A DNA stretch of 64,000 nucleotides, from assembly GCF_023278565.1 (NCBI RefSeq), contig NC_064682.1, positions 248,001-312,000 of the forward strand. Direction: 5' to 3'. How positions within the stretch are numbered: position 1 is the stretch's first letter; every line of letters starts with the position of its first letter. This stretch comes from Colletotrichum lupini. Lineage: Eukaryota > Ascomycota > Sordariomycetes > Glomerellales > Glomerellaceae. Below, piece by piece: positions 1-12,673 of the stretch. Below the pieces are notes generated by a model. That model had not been told where the DNA came from. It searched no databases and saw only the letters and a program-made list of their open reading frames with translations. The position numbers were made by a program, and so were the translations under genes.

Positions 1-3000
1 TCAAATCCCAAACGATATTTTGAAGACTCAAGGCCTAGGGAAGTGTCAGTGGATGTTTCAATCAAGCGAGTTCACAACTCACATCACATAGGGCGTGGCT
101 AATGTCAAGCCTCAGAAAAGTGCTCGCGTGCGACTTGCACACTGACACTCGGTGGCGCGGGTTAGACGGCGTCGGACTCATCGGTGGCAAGGCATTGAGA
201 ACAGCCACAGGGTCTGTTCCTGCTTCTGCGTCGACAAAAAGCATATCTGGTGAGCACTTCCGCAGGATGACTTGGTCGAATAAACCATTCTCGGAAATGC
301 TGTCTATGAAGACAGTCCTCAGAGCAGGGTACTTGGCTACGATCTGCTGCCAAATGGTGCAAATTTGAGCCTGGTCGGCCAAGACTCCGTTCGGCGATGA
401 TAACTCGTAGATGGCGTTGTTGTGGCAGGTCTCCAAATCTTGGGTTTGACTGATGAGGATCTCCTGCTGCAGCGCTGTGACGGGTAAGACGTCCTCGATA
501 TCCCGAGCACTAGATAAGCCGAGTGCAACCAATCGGTCGGTATTGAGTTTCGCCAGGCCCTCGTACGTCGTGTCGAGCATTGGGACATCAGACAGAGTGA
601 GTTCTTGGCCACGGTATCGCAACCTGCCGATGGCTTCGTATAGCAGGTGCTCATACATTTGAATCCAGTCAGCAATCTTATCCTGGTGGTTGGAGTTCTT
701 GTTATAGACGATCTGAACGGAAGCCGAGCCTTGGTCGACCATGGCGGAGACCTCGAATAGAGCAATCCTAGACACGCTCGAGCCAATGTCGGCGGCATCT
801 GTTGACCACAGCCTTCCAGGAATGGTGAGTTGCTCAAGAACGCCCTTCTCCCGCTCGAGTTGTTGAACCGACCCTGCATACGTGAACATGATTTCGAAAG
901 GCCAACCTTCGGTGCTTCGAGTCGCGGCCTCGGGGCCAAAATATCGAGATGCAAAGTAGTTCCACCCACGACGAGGTATTGATCGTCTCGTATCTTTCAT
1001 CTTGCGCAAGATGTGAAGGAAGTCGTCGGCCATGTCAACTGGCATAGACACAGGGCACAGTGACGTGAACCAACCGACGGTCTCTGTGATGTCAATGTCT
1101 TGACTCCAAGGTTCTCTGCCGTGCTCTTGATTCCACACCACGGGTGCTCTACGATCGTGAAATGTCTGGCTGAATGAAAGGAGGAGTGCCGCCATGTAGA
1201 TATCTGACATGTCAGTCTTGAAGACCTGGTTGCATGCTGTGTGAAGAATTGCTGTAAGTTCCGGGGTGAGAGTGAAGCTGGCGACTGAGATTTCGGCGTA
1301 GGTGTTGTGTGAGTCCTCGAGACCCCAGTATCCGTACTGGCCGCTGGGCAAGTCGTAAGGCATCACTAGCTGATCCGGGTTGCTGCTGATGTATTCTTCT
1401 TGAAGCTCATTCCACCGTTGAAACGGCATGGAACGCTCAGAGAACAGTGTGCCCTCTCGTAGTAGCTCATCAAGATCATGAATGATGATGCGCCACGACA
1501 TCATGTCTACGACCAGATGATGAGCGAGCAAGTAAACAAGCTGCTGGCCGTCATGAGTGCGGAAGTGGTCGACTGAGAAGACCGGCCCGGTCTCGATGTT
1601 AATGCTCGACTGTGACTGTGCGATAATGCCCATGACCTCCTCCGTCGTGCTCACCGAGTGATAGCGGAACCCATAAGACCCGTCGACTTTTGGAATGATC
1701 CGCTGTGTCCAGCCATCTACGCCAGGCCGGAAACGAGCGCGTAGCATAGAGTGATGGCCAACTACGGTAGCAATGGCGGCGTGGATATCTTCCAACGTCG
1801 AGTTGTTCTTGACGCGAAGCAATATGCTTTGGTTGAACCGGTAGCCCCCGTCTGATCCCATTCGTTGCTCGATGCGACCGCCAATGCCGGTATCGAAATA
1901 AAGCTGTTGTATTGGCGACAGCTTGAAGCCTTCCGTGGATTCCTCGTTCCATGTGTCGGTGCGGTGGTTTTTTCGGTATGCGAGTGATGCTAGTTGCCCC
2001 AAAGTAGGGCATTGGTGAACGTCCTCGGGTCTCACCGTGATGGACTCGGTCCGACATGCCGCAACGAGCATCATGGCGGAAATGTCATCGCCGCCGAGTT
2101 GACCGAATGAGAAGTTCATGCCGACTTGCCGTTGTGGTATGCGGAGAACATCGGCGACCTTCTTTTGCATAACTCGTTCCATCTCGGTCAAGGGCTCCTG
2201 GAAGAGCTCGTGAGACTCGAGACTGGATATTTGGTGATACATGTCCTCGTTGATGTTCTGAATCCATGTTTGGAGCCGTCTCCGGTCGACGGAGCCCTCT
2301 CCGTTTGAAGGCATCTGGTCAAGCACGATCCATGAGTTTGGCACAGAATGAGAACCTTCCGAGGTTTCGAGAGCCAGTCGGACAGCTGCGACCTGGCTTC
2401 CGGCGAAGTGCATCTGTGATTGGGGAATGAGTCGGATGCTGGACAGGCTGGTTTGCGATATCCGGCCCGACGCCAACGTCAAGAAGGCCACGAGCTTACC
2501 CTCTAGGAAACCAGCCTTTGGCCTGATGACGGCTGCACTCCTAATCTGGGGCGTAGACTGGATGAATTGTTCGATTTCGGAATGTGGTGATTTTATTGGT
2601 GCCGCATCGGAGCTGTTGCTGGAATCGCACGAGGAAGTTGAGCAGGCGCTGTTTCGTCTGGGACTTGAGCTGAAGACATCGGAGGGAGAGGTGCTGCTCT
2701 CTCCTTCGGAGTCCTTGTCCTTGGACACAGGCGCGGTCTGAACCAAGGGGGTGATGCAGGTCTGAAGCTCCGCCAAGGTTTGACAGCGTAGAATGTCGCT
2801 CGTCCTCAGACCAAGTCCGAGGCTCATGCACCTTTTCCTGAGGGCGACAGCTGTGGGCCTGTCGCCGCCCAAGTCTGAGAAGGAGTCGAACAATTCTATG
2901 CTATTCCTCGGCAAATTTAGCACGGTGGCAGTTGCTGAGAGAAGTCTATCTTCAACAGACTCTGTGTGGAATGACGACATTGTTGTGTCGATTTTGGGGA

Positions 3001-3028
3001 GTTGTTTTGGGCTGACTGAGTCTGCCAT
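1..3028 (-). CDS. Non-ribosomal peptide synthetase, N-terminal part (runs off the left edge)
   Basis: The first ~990 residues of a large NRPS are visible on the minus strand. The chosen start is the ATG at 3026-3028 (MADSVSPK); the open frame upstream to 3178 looks like leader. Visible order: carrier-like domain T1 (~25-95, GGDR at 54-57), a Ser-rich linker, a remnant matching only the end of an adenylation domain (~150-255, ending VDRRRLQTW), carrier-like T2 (~280-350, GGDD at 312-315), an epimerization domain (~368-800, HHLVVDMMSW at 503-512), then a condensation domain from ~843. Coding appears to stop at 62-64, but a good 48-nt intron (35-82, donor GTGAGT, branch CTGAC, acceptor TAG) lies inside the SHALCD motif, and exon 2 (1-34) continues the domain as ALSLQNIV, so the gene goes on leftwards. 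Both carriers lack the Ser that normally bears phosphopantetheine. An NPS4-type synthetase is possible but unproven; the product is unknown. Confidence 0.9.
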
Positions 3029-4670
3029 ATTGGACGTGTGTGTATGTAAGTGCTCGCTCGCTCGGTCTGGTCTGAAGAAGAAGAAGGGTAGAGCTGGGTG
3101 GATAGCTTGGGAGGGGTATCTCAAAGATGCATGAACACAAATAAAGGAGACGACCGAGCAGAGGTGACCAAGTAACACGGATCAAAGGTTGGTCTCTGAC
3201 GAGGGTCAAAGATGCTCAAAGGTGATGTCGTTGGTCGGACGAGATGAGCTTGCAGTCTCGAGCTTGGGGGGCGCCGATTCTGGGGGCGTGTTTGTTGGAG
3301 CCCGTCTTTGAAGATGCAAGGTGATGAAAGGGCCAACGGGCGAAGGAATGTTACACACAAAGGCCGAGAGGAAAGATGATTCAAGGGCCGGAGCAAGAAG
3401 AGATCACAAAAGAAGAAGAAGAGGCGGGGAGGTGGGAGATATGGAGGGTGAAATAATGCAAAAGAGACAGCATTCTGGCAGCTCTATTCATCCTTCAGAT
3501 CCTTCCTGCTCACTACAGGAAGAGAGAGAGACAGTAAGACCAGCGAGCCGGGGGGAGCTTTGGTTTGCAAACAGACCAAAAGTCGGCAACGTAAGTACCG
3601 AGCACCGTACGGGCGAGGCAGGGCAAGACGTGAGTGAGATGCCGGTTCCTGGGTCACTGCCAGGCTATTACCATCATGTACATCGTAGACGGTAGGTCGA
3701 GCTTCCCTGGCCCCGGCCCATTCTGACGTGCTGGGGTCCAGCTTGGAGAGCCAAAGAAAGGTGGGGGAGCGAGAGGCGGTGGTGGGTAGACACGCAGACT
3801 GGGTGAGTGACTGAGCGACTAACGGGACGAAAGACAGGATGGATGAGAGAGGAAAGCGAGCTGTGAATGGTGTGTGCGAGTGCGACCACGTCCAGTCAGT
3901 TGGGTGCGTACGAAAAAGGTGCTGAGGTCAGGTATGCCGCGCCACGCCATGGCATGCCTTGTCACGGCCTGCCGCGGGCTGGATCTGCATACCCGCGTCT
4001 TGCTGGAGGTGGAACGCAACGTAGGGGCCGGGGGTGACCAGGCATCCGCGAAGAGAGACCGATATTCTTTAGTCCTGGGCCTCACAAGTAGGTACGGATA
4101 CTTCGTACGCAGTAGATAGATGTTGGTGATGTGCAAAGATGCTACTCGGGAGTGGAGTGATTCGGCAGTGACCATGTATGTACTATGTACTGGACAGAAA
4201 GGTTGAGGATAGGACGAAAGACGCTTGCTCCGCCTCGTCAGTATCTTGTTTGGTCATTGTCCTCGAAAAGCGTTGCGTTGCTGTGTAAATGGCTATGCAG
4301 CCTCAGAGAGAGTGTGTTGTCCCGTCTCCGAGCCACACGGGGAGGAACGCAGCCGTTGTCTGCAATCAAACAGATGGTGGGAAACGCGGCATGGAGAGTC
4401 TAATCAGCAGGGTTGGGGCATGCCCATTTTGGATCTGGGCTGAGCCGAGCGAGACGAGAGGAGGTGTGCTGGTGCCAGTGGTGCACGGTGTGGTCCCAAA
4501 CAGTCGACAGACATCTCTGGCAACGATTGCTTGGTAACAGTGGAGTAGTTTGTAGCTTGCCGCGATGGTGCGGACGTTGAAGCTCGGCTTGCGTTTGCGT
4601 TGTCTGGCGACTATATCCGTCCAGACACTGGTGATCTTGTCGTAGATGAGGAACGGAGATGAAGACAACC

Positions 4671-4702
4671 AGGAGGAGGAGGAGGAGGAGGAAGAGGAAG
4701 AA
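4671..4702. repeat. GGA/GAA simple repeat
   Basis: A purine-only tract of GGA units passing into GAA units, in intergenic DNA. It makes a low-complexity Ser or Pro run when translated and is not evidence of a gene. Confidence 0.85.
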
Positions 4703-5089
4703 ACGAAGCAACGTGGGTACGTATCTTTTGAAACTGCACATATCGTTGAGCTGAGTACGTACTCCTCGCTTAGCCACGGCCTCAAGCTATCTTCTTGAGC
4801 CAATCAAAAACTCAGGAAAGTATCTCAAAATGGTCAGTGCTCCTCCAGCCACACAGCACAAGCTGCACTAGCCACAAATGGAAAATCAGCGAGATTCGCG
4901 AGTTGCAGGGTGCCATTGGACATTAACAGAACATCCATCACCCGTCACCCATCAACCCATCCACCACTATGCAGCCTGCAGCCTGCAGCCTGCTAATTCC
5001 AACAAGCGCCGGGACGCTCTCACATTGACGGAACTTGGGTGCGCTGCGGCTATGCTCGTGGTGCCTTGCGTTAGCCAAGGGGGCTGAGT

Positions 5090-5102
5090 CCCCCCCCCCC
5101 CC
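5090..5102. repeat. Homopolymer C run
   Basis: Thirteen consecutive C bases followed by CT-rich sequence. Its exact length is vulnerable to sequencing error. Confidence 0.9.
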
Positions 5103-5787
5103 TCCCCAGCTTATGGCGTCTGTTCAAGGTGACTTTGGTGGTGCAGTGCACTATGCACTACGCAGCTCGCAGGCTCTCTCCTCCTCTTCAGGAATAGAAA
5201 CGGCCCAGCCCACTAATTGGTCTTTGCTTGTTTCCCGTCTACATGCAAGAACGGTAGACCGGCATCATGCTGGAAGACGCGGCCTCCAGCTGTGTCATCT
5301 CCGGTGAAGAACGCCGGTCTATCGCCGTCTCCCCCCTCGCCGAACGGGGGCTGGAATCGCTGGACAGAAGCATCACCAAAGAAAGCTTGACACGACACTT
5401 GCTTCACTGTCTCTTTCTCTCTCATCTTCGGTGTCCTGAAAAGGTAACCTTCCTTCACAACATCTCCACCAGCAATCACCTGCTTCCATTCTCACCTGTC
5501 CGAAACTCAAATCCCCAACTCACTTTCTTACCTTCTACTCAGCTCACCCGCCCGTTGAAACTCAAACCTCGCGTCCTCCTCCGTCTTACACATGCTAGAA
5601 GGCTGAAGTGAAGGTCGCCATTTCTACGCAGTCAGACTGTCAACTTTTTAAGGGTATTACTAAATGTGACCCTCCCCCCTCGGCCCCGGCCCCGAAAGGC
5701 CCAGCATAATTCGCAGGATGGCAAACTTTGGGAACCAGGAACAGTTGACTCTCGTAATCAATTCCTCCATTTTACCTTTTATCTCTC

Positions 5788-5809
5788 ACTCTCTCTCTCT
5801 CTCTCTCTC
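5788..5809. repeat. CT dinucleotide microsatellite
   Basis: A run of CT dinucleotides in intergenic DNA. CT-rich tracts are common in ascomycete promoters and leaders, but no gene start follows closely here. Confidence 0.85.
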
Positions 5810-8800
5810 AGCCTCTGTGTGTCCCTCAGATAACCGCTTCCGCTCATGATCGGACGGAATCTCGTGTATTCGGCACGTCTTTGCGCAGTCAGCATCAGTG
5901 GCCAGAACTCCCTCAATTCAGGTCCAACCCTGTTGCTTAATGGCAATGTCAATGAGGCCTCTCCATCTTCACCTTCATAATCCGCATCCACTTCCTGCGA
6001 TGCTGTTCAATCTCCATGTTTCAACGCCTCCCACTTACCCCGGTTTTCTTTCTTGTCACTGCCACCTTTATGCCATTGAGACGTATGTGGCGTACGCGGC
6101 AGCAACCCTTCAGCCGCTTGAGGACTGCTGTCAACGTCAACCACCAACACCAACACCAAACCCCAAAGGCACGATGTTACCGTTGCTCTGAGCTCTATCA
6201 AACGAGAGCAACAGAATGTCAGGTACCGTGTACAAATGGCCCCGCGAGAACAAAGCACCCTATACCGCCTCACAAACCCCCAACACTCAGTTCACCACGA
6301 CTCCAACAGAAACAGACCAGCAAGAGAACTTTCGTAGCGGTGGCAGCAAAAGTCGACGAAAATAATCTCCAACGAAACACGCGTGCAAGCTCATCTGACC
6401 CATCTGACCAAAAAGTTTCACACACAGGTAGGCCTGAGACCGAGGCAACAGAAGAAGGATTAAAACAGAAAAAGACAGCCAGTTGAGCAGAGCTTCCAAG
6501 CTTACCCACCAGCTCTAACCCAGCGAGCGTCCTCCACCACCACACGGGCCCAATTCCCCCTTCTAGCTTGACACTCCCGTCCGACATCGACTCTCGGGCT
6601 TTCGCCCTCTGCTCCATCTCCCGACGGCGGCAGGGGCTCCAGAGATCCATCTGCATTGTTCCTCCCATCTTGCGCAGAGACGAGGCACCTACCAACCCAG
6701 GTGACTAATAGTAAATATCATGAAGCGCCCCCAAAACAGGCTGATCGCGAAGAGAAAGGGGAAACCCCTGAGACTGTAATCAGAACTCTCACTCGAAAGG
6801 AGCTTCCAGGATTGGTCTCGGCCATCGTCGGCCAACCTTATGATAAGCAGCACATGCCCCAAAGAAGAAGAACAGCATCAACTTTGCTCAAAAAACTTAT
6901 CCTTGACACAAGCTCGCCACATGATGGGCAACTGCCAAGCTACATGGTAGGTCGCCGCCCCAATCCGACGGACTCGTCGAACCGATCGGTGTCTCTGTCG
7001 TTTAAATCGTCTTGAGCTGAACTGATTGCTTGTACAAGCGAGTCAGCCGAGGTCCTGTTCAGTCCTTAGTCCCGCGTCCTCGGTCGTGAGCTTGTACACG
7101 GCCGTGTAAGTCGTGTTCACCCTCGTTGCAATGATGCCAAACGCCTGCTTCATCCTCATAGGATAATAAGATTCATGACATACGAATGAGATCTCAAGGG
7201 ACACCCCAGACCATCATTCATCCACTTCCATGTGCGACTTGACCAACCCGTTAGCGAGAGCATACCCAAATCCTTCCACTGTCGATCTCTCAGTGCCTTC
7301 CGGCTCCCGCACCTCCGAGCGCATCCGTCCTCCTGCCCCTTCACCTCCGCCCCGCTCCCACACGGAAGTCCGGCGGTCGCCATGTGTACAACCCGTACAC
7401 AAGTCCTCCCTCTGAACAAACCTCGCAAAGGCACATTTGACGTTCATCCACACTGCACGCTTGAACTGTGTCGTATTTCATCCAGCTAGGCTCACATGTA
7501 CACGCGACACCGACTCAGCACGTACTACTGTCTAGCCCCCACGTAACTACGAACAAGCCGCTTTTCCCGAATGAGTTTCCCACGCCAAGCGGCAATCTCA
7601 CGACCGCCCCCGCGGAAGCGCGTAAAAGCAATTTGAACCAAGTGGTATCTCGCCAGGCTTCCGCGGTAAAGGGCGGTTATCGAGTGCGTGTGTGTGCAGT
7701 GCGCCCGCCGCGTTGGGGGTTTCCTACGGCACGATCGAACCGCCCGAGAGAGGGTCAGGTAAGCTGCCCACTCGCGGGAGGGGACAATTGTATCCCAGTG
7801 CAGGGCTGACGGGATGGACACCGAAGATCGACGCAGTCAGACGGCGCAGCAGTAGCATTGAATTTGATAGGGTGTGTATAGTGTCACCCTACGTACATGT
7901 ACGGTGACGGGGACGCGCCTGGTTGAGCAATCAGATCGTCGGGTGGAGTTGTCTTTGCAATCGCGAGTTCTTGTCATCGACCACGGGTTCATCGCTGGGT
8001 ACCAGCAACGGTGATATCGAGAGTATTGAGGCAGTCACACTTACGATTGCAGGAAGCCATGATGAAAATCGGTCATGTTTGCTGTCTGCATTCGACAGGG
8101 GGCAATGTTGTCTCTTGGACAACATGGTACTTCATTTGGGTTGCTAATATCAACGTGGTGAAACCTCTCATTCCTGTCTGTTGCGGGAATGCATACACTC
8201 TCATCTGAAGCACAAGCTTGCCCGAAAACGCTCCAGCCCGGGTGGAAACCACATCGGCTACGAAATAATGGAGTTAAGAGATGATGTCTCAGGGCGCAGA
8301 TTATCTCGACTATGAATAGATCCCAACTGGCGAGGTTATAGATTGTCGTCCTGCCGACAAAACCACAGGTGCTGCACATCTCCTTTCCTCGTGCCTTATT
8401 CATGACGTCCGTTTTGTAAAGCTATTGAGGGTCATGTCCCACAATCCCGGTTCATCTTGGCTGGGAGCATTGTCAAATGATGCAATATCGATGAATTGAC
8501 AAACAAGTTTGCGGGACCTGCAGTGCCCCTCTGCTGCTCCTCCCGCAGTATATGCAACCTTCTTTGTGGCCAACCCGGGTTCTGCTGTATTCTCTATCAA
8601 GATCAAACCTGTGGCTGAAGAACTTGCTGCAAAGAGGTACACATCCAGATGTTTGGTGATGGGAACATCGAAGCCAAAAGCAGACATATTGATTGATCAT
8701 GTGCCTACGCAACAATGGCCAGTTTCTCCTATCTAAGTTCACCCAGAGATTCACGAGACTGAAAATTAGTTTCCTCAAGTATATTCGGCATCTTTCCACG

Positions 8801-9823
8801 ATCAGAAGGCACTTTACTTCTAGTACGTCTGTCATGCTCGAGCGTCCCATGGGCAGTCATACATCTATTATGAATGTATCCATTTAGAAGCCAACCATTC
8901 CCGCCGAATTTCGTAAAAACCACCCCATACTGCCTTTATTCTGGCGCTTAAGTGGCAATCTCGGTCGGCAAATCATCACTCATACCTATGAGAGATCCTC
9001 GTAGCCCGTTATGCTCGGCAGCATTTCAACCATGGACTTGCTGTAGATGGCTTGCGTCGATGACACAGCAGGTCGATGGATTTCGAAAACGACACAGATA
9101 CCTCTCATAAATAACAGTATAACTACCATTGAACATATAAAAATAGTGTCTCTATGACGTTTCATACTACTCAACTCATCACTTCTCAGCAGGTCTCTCG
9201 CAAGTTGCAACCCAACCACCCACATTCGGAATCGTGATGTCCAACTCAACCAACTCAACCAGTGTAACTTATGGGCCTAGTTCCCAACCAGTCAGATCCT
9301 TGGGGCACTAGGTAGTATAAAGGATGTTCAAGCGGTTGGTAACCCAGCGGTGGTGATTCTCGATATGTATGCTGCAGAGTTGTATCCATAACTTACTAGG
9401 TAACCTAAGAGCACCGCGGCCGCATCACAGCGGTTGATAGAGACACATCCTTGACGAAGGCCACAACTTCAAGTCTAACCGCTTCTCCCAGGCGGCTAAA
9501 GAAGTCGGGGGTCTGGCTATGTGTTGGTGATGTTGGTGATGTTGGTGAAAGCAGTAGTTGGAAGTCTTCTCAGCAACCAACAGCCACACTTGCCATGATA
9601 CGACCATGCTCACTTTGGCCTCAAAGCATCCCGTTCGTCTGACCAACTTCAATCTTGTGAGTTATTTCTTGTCGCTCGTAATCAGTTCTATCTTGTAAGT
9701 CATGCGTCTCTGTCATAGCTCGCCCCCAACGCCAACCGTAGTCCATCATCAAGCAAGCCAAGCCAACAAGACCTCAAACACACCCCATCCAACATCTCCC
9801 ACGCCAGCTCTCCCCCGTCCAAA

Positions 9824-11034
9824 TCACACCTTCCAAGCAGTCCTCCTCAACCAGTCCCCAACAACCCTCATGACCTTCACCGCCTTCGCATTCCCATCCC
9901 TCACACTCACCGGATCCGATACCGCGGCCCCCATCTCGTGAAAATCAAACGCGTGAATCACATCCGGCACAAGCAGCCACTTCACACTGCCCCTCCCGTC
10001 CCTCACCTCCCACCCGAACCTCTCGTCCCCCTCCTCCACCAGCTCCTGCGTCCTGGCCACCTCGCTCCGCCCGACCACTCCCGAACCAGGCTTTCCCTTC
10101 CCGCCGAGCTTGCACGCCAGCTCCCACGCCTCGTAGGCGAGGTAATCCAGCTCCGCGGCCACGACGCACACGTTATCCGGGAAATCGCCCCTCTCGGCGT
10201 ACAGAGGCGAGATGCGCGTGTCGCGGAGGTTCGTGCCGTAGGGGATGTAGCTCCAGTCAAACACCTCTGCGAAATCCAGCACAAAGTCCTTCTTCTGGCC
10301 GCGGATGCCGGGTAACTTGCCAACCTTGTACGGCCTGCGATCCCTCTTGGACGCCGTCGGCGTGACGAAATCCGTAGGCGGGTAAATTGGCACAATCGCC
10401 TTCGGCGGAGCCGTCCTGTGCTCTTTGATGCTCTTCATCTGCGAGAGACACAGCGTAAGGTTCCCTCCCGCGCTGAAGCCGCCCATGGCGATGCGCGACT
10501 TGTCAATGGGGAGGGATTCGTCGTCGACGATGGCGAGGTAGAGGGCCTCCAAGTCGTGGAGGGCGTGCGGCCAGGGGGCCCAGGGGGCTTTCCAGTAGTG
10601 GAGGGCGACGACGAGGCAGTTGTTGAGGTCGGCGAAGGTGCGGTTCCATTCGTCGTCGTCGTCGGGGACGCCGATGGAGAAGCCGCCTCCGTGGATTGTG
10701 AAGAGGGTCGGGAGGGTTTGCGGGGAGGTTTGGTCGTAGTCGGAGGGAAAGAAGATGCTGCGTATTGGTTAGCAGCGTTTTCGTTTTCACAAAAGGGGAA
10801 AACACCATACCGAACTGGCAATGCCTTCCTACAGTCATACTGCTTGATGAGATCGGGCCGTATGGCGGGTGGCCAAAAGTACGACTTCCACGCCTCGAAG
10901 CCGGCTTTTTGAAAGTACCAATGCTGCAGTGTCGAAATCTTGGTGCCGTACACGATGCGGTTGAGCATCGAAGGCGCCTGCTGGTAAACCGGCTTACCGG
11001 ACTCTGCGTTCCCTGCGACACCCATATCTGCCAT
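9824..11034 (-). CDS. Alpha/beta hydrolase (hormone-sensitive-lipase-like, AB_hydrolase_3 type)
   Basis: A likely esterase or lipase of 385 aa in two exons: 11034-10811 and 10757-9824. The 53-nt intron (10758-10810) has donor GTATGG, branch GCTAAC and acceptor CAG. Splicing joins V-R-I-F-F-P and restores the oxyanion-hole motif HGGGF at about residue 97. The nucleophile elbow is GGFSAGGN, with catalytic Ser near residue 169. The likely acid is the Asp in AAELDYLA and the likely His is in VIHAFDF near the C-terminus, giving a complete triad. No signal peptide is evident. It lies ~6.8 kb from the NRPS on the same strand, and hydrolases of this fold do occur in secondary-metabolite clusters, but the gap makes a link speculative. 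The substrate cannot be read from sequence. Confidence 0.9.
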
Positions 11035-12673
11035 GTCTCGGAAGAAAGTCTTTCACACTCTTGCGACAAAGGGTGATGTCGGCGTTATATGATCACCGCC
11101 AATGCCCGCTCAAACTCGCAGAACGGAACAGCCTGGCAGTCTTTTTCGCCGGTGACGACGATGGCCCAGGTACGGAGTCGGAGAGGTCGATGGTCCCGAG
11201 ACGACCAAAAAGAAAAGAATCTGCCAGAACACCGGAGCGCATTAGCCGCGACGTGTCTTCTCTCACAAACAGACGAACGACTTCAGGCTGGGACGAGACG
11301 GTAATCGGCAGAGGGAGTCGGCGACAGAGAGCGGCAGGAGCCACAGAGAGGCGTCATCGTGCGTTTTGACGTGACTTGGAGGCAGAGAGAGAGAAGGAGA
11401 AGGAGGCCTACTCGGCGTGCCGGACCCTCGGTTTCACGAGGCAGAATGGTGTAGCCTGATGTATGAGCTTGCTTGCGTCCGGGAATCGCAGAGACGCCGA
11501 GGACCCGGACATACGATGGCCACAGGAAGGAAGAGGAGCACAGGCGGTGATGGCGGTGAAGTCAAGAGAAACACACACGGCTGGACTTACATGACGACAG
11601 ATGGTGGCGTAGATGAATCGGCACGAATGAAAAGATGCAGAGCCAGACAGGTCCTATGGTATAATTCAGCACCGTAGTCAGCCAGCTCGAGGATTCTTCA
11701 CGAATTCATCTACCTTGCTCAACACCAGCTCCCTCCCACTCAACGTCATGCACCGCAGTCCTCAGAAAGCACCACCCATTCCTTCTCCCACCAAGAAACA
11801 ACGAGAGGGGCTGGAGTGAGAGGGTCCAGGGGTGCAGGGAACGTTGGCCACACGTTCATGCTAAGCTTGCCCGGCACGTCAAACAGCTAGGTTTTGGAGG
11901 GGCTCAGGGCTCAGGCACATGGCCCTGCGCATTGTCGGACGGGATGCATGTTGCCTGTGCTTGACTCCAGTGCGTGTTTCTGGTTTTGGCTGGTGTTGCT
12001 GGTCGAGACATCGACGGGGGTCGAGGTTCCCCTCCCTCCAACAATAACACCTCTATATTATCACCTCTTATCGTTATCGCCTCCGGTACAAGACAAGGAA
12101 AGGTAAGGTAAGGAAAGGTAGTTGGGGTATTGGCCCCAAGCTCCTCAGAGAGCATGAAAGTCCCTGGCCCCGTCCCATCTGTCAGGCAGCCGAATCAGTC
12201 AGCTCAGATGGCTGGTCTGACTCATTGGAAAGGTAGGCGGTGACTCTCGTCTCGTCCAGAAGCGGACAATTTTTGCTTTTCACAGGTCTCATTCAGTCAT
12301 TGAACAAAAAGTGATCTCGGCATGGCGCCCCGAAATGCGGCCGGAGCTCCGGTGGCATGGCCGGACTTGGGACCGCGAACACAACAAGCCAAACATATGC
12401 CTGAGCTGGAATGCTCACATAATGGCTTACAGCGTCTCGTGATCATTGCTGATTTTCCCATAATGATAGAAAACGTGAAAGAAAACGTGAAGCGGTGGCA
12501 ACTGGAGACTAGAGGAAGAGAAAAGACGACCTCACAGCTAGACAAAATATTCGTGCATGTTCTCCATTCAATCATACTTTACAGATGCAGCGTAAACCAA
12601 ACACGTAATTGTACAAAACGGTGACTCCTGACCGTCTACGCATCGCATTAAGCCATGGGCGCGTCTATTCGTC
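11035..12673. other. Intergenic region between hydrolase and SAPS gene
   Basis: This holds the 5' side of the hydrolase and the 3' side of the SAPS gene, both minus strand. A purine-rich GA tract lies near 11386-11410 and a GGTAAGG-type repeat near 12097-12120. I see no credible gene. Confidence 0.6.

Larger units (their letters stand above)
3029..9823. other. Gene-poor region upstream of the NRPS
   Basis: I found no convincing coding sequence in these 6.8 kb. Open frames are short, overlap on both strands and show no recognisable motif or sensible splice structure. The part next to 3028 should hold the NRPS promoter. Simple repeats are present: a GGA tract near 4671, a C run at 5090-5102 and a CT tract near 5790. 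The DNA is not RIP-like, since CpA and TpG are common. Confidence 0.6.

Noticed and set aside
62..64. TGA as the true end of the NRPS
   Set aside because: It lies inside a 48-nt intron with good donor, branch and acceptor, and the condensation-domain motif continues in the next exon.
3121..3178. Start of the NRPS at 3178 (MLLGHLCSVV)
   Set aside because: The upstream stretch is hydrophobic and low-complexity and has no counterpart in carrier-domain starts; the ATG at 3026-3028 begins a normal N-terminus.
8400..8687. Minus-strand open frame of 95 aa starting MSAFGFDVP
   Set aside because: Its composition looks protein-like, but it has no recognised motif, no supporting splice signals and overlaps other frames of similar length. 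Not enough to call a gene.
3029..11034. NRPS and alpha/beta hydrolase as one biosynthetic cluster
   Set aside because: They are on the same strand but separated by 6.8 kb without genes, and the rest of the NRPS neighbourhood is outside the window.
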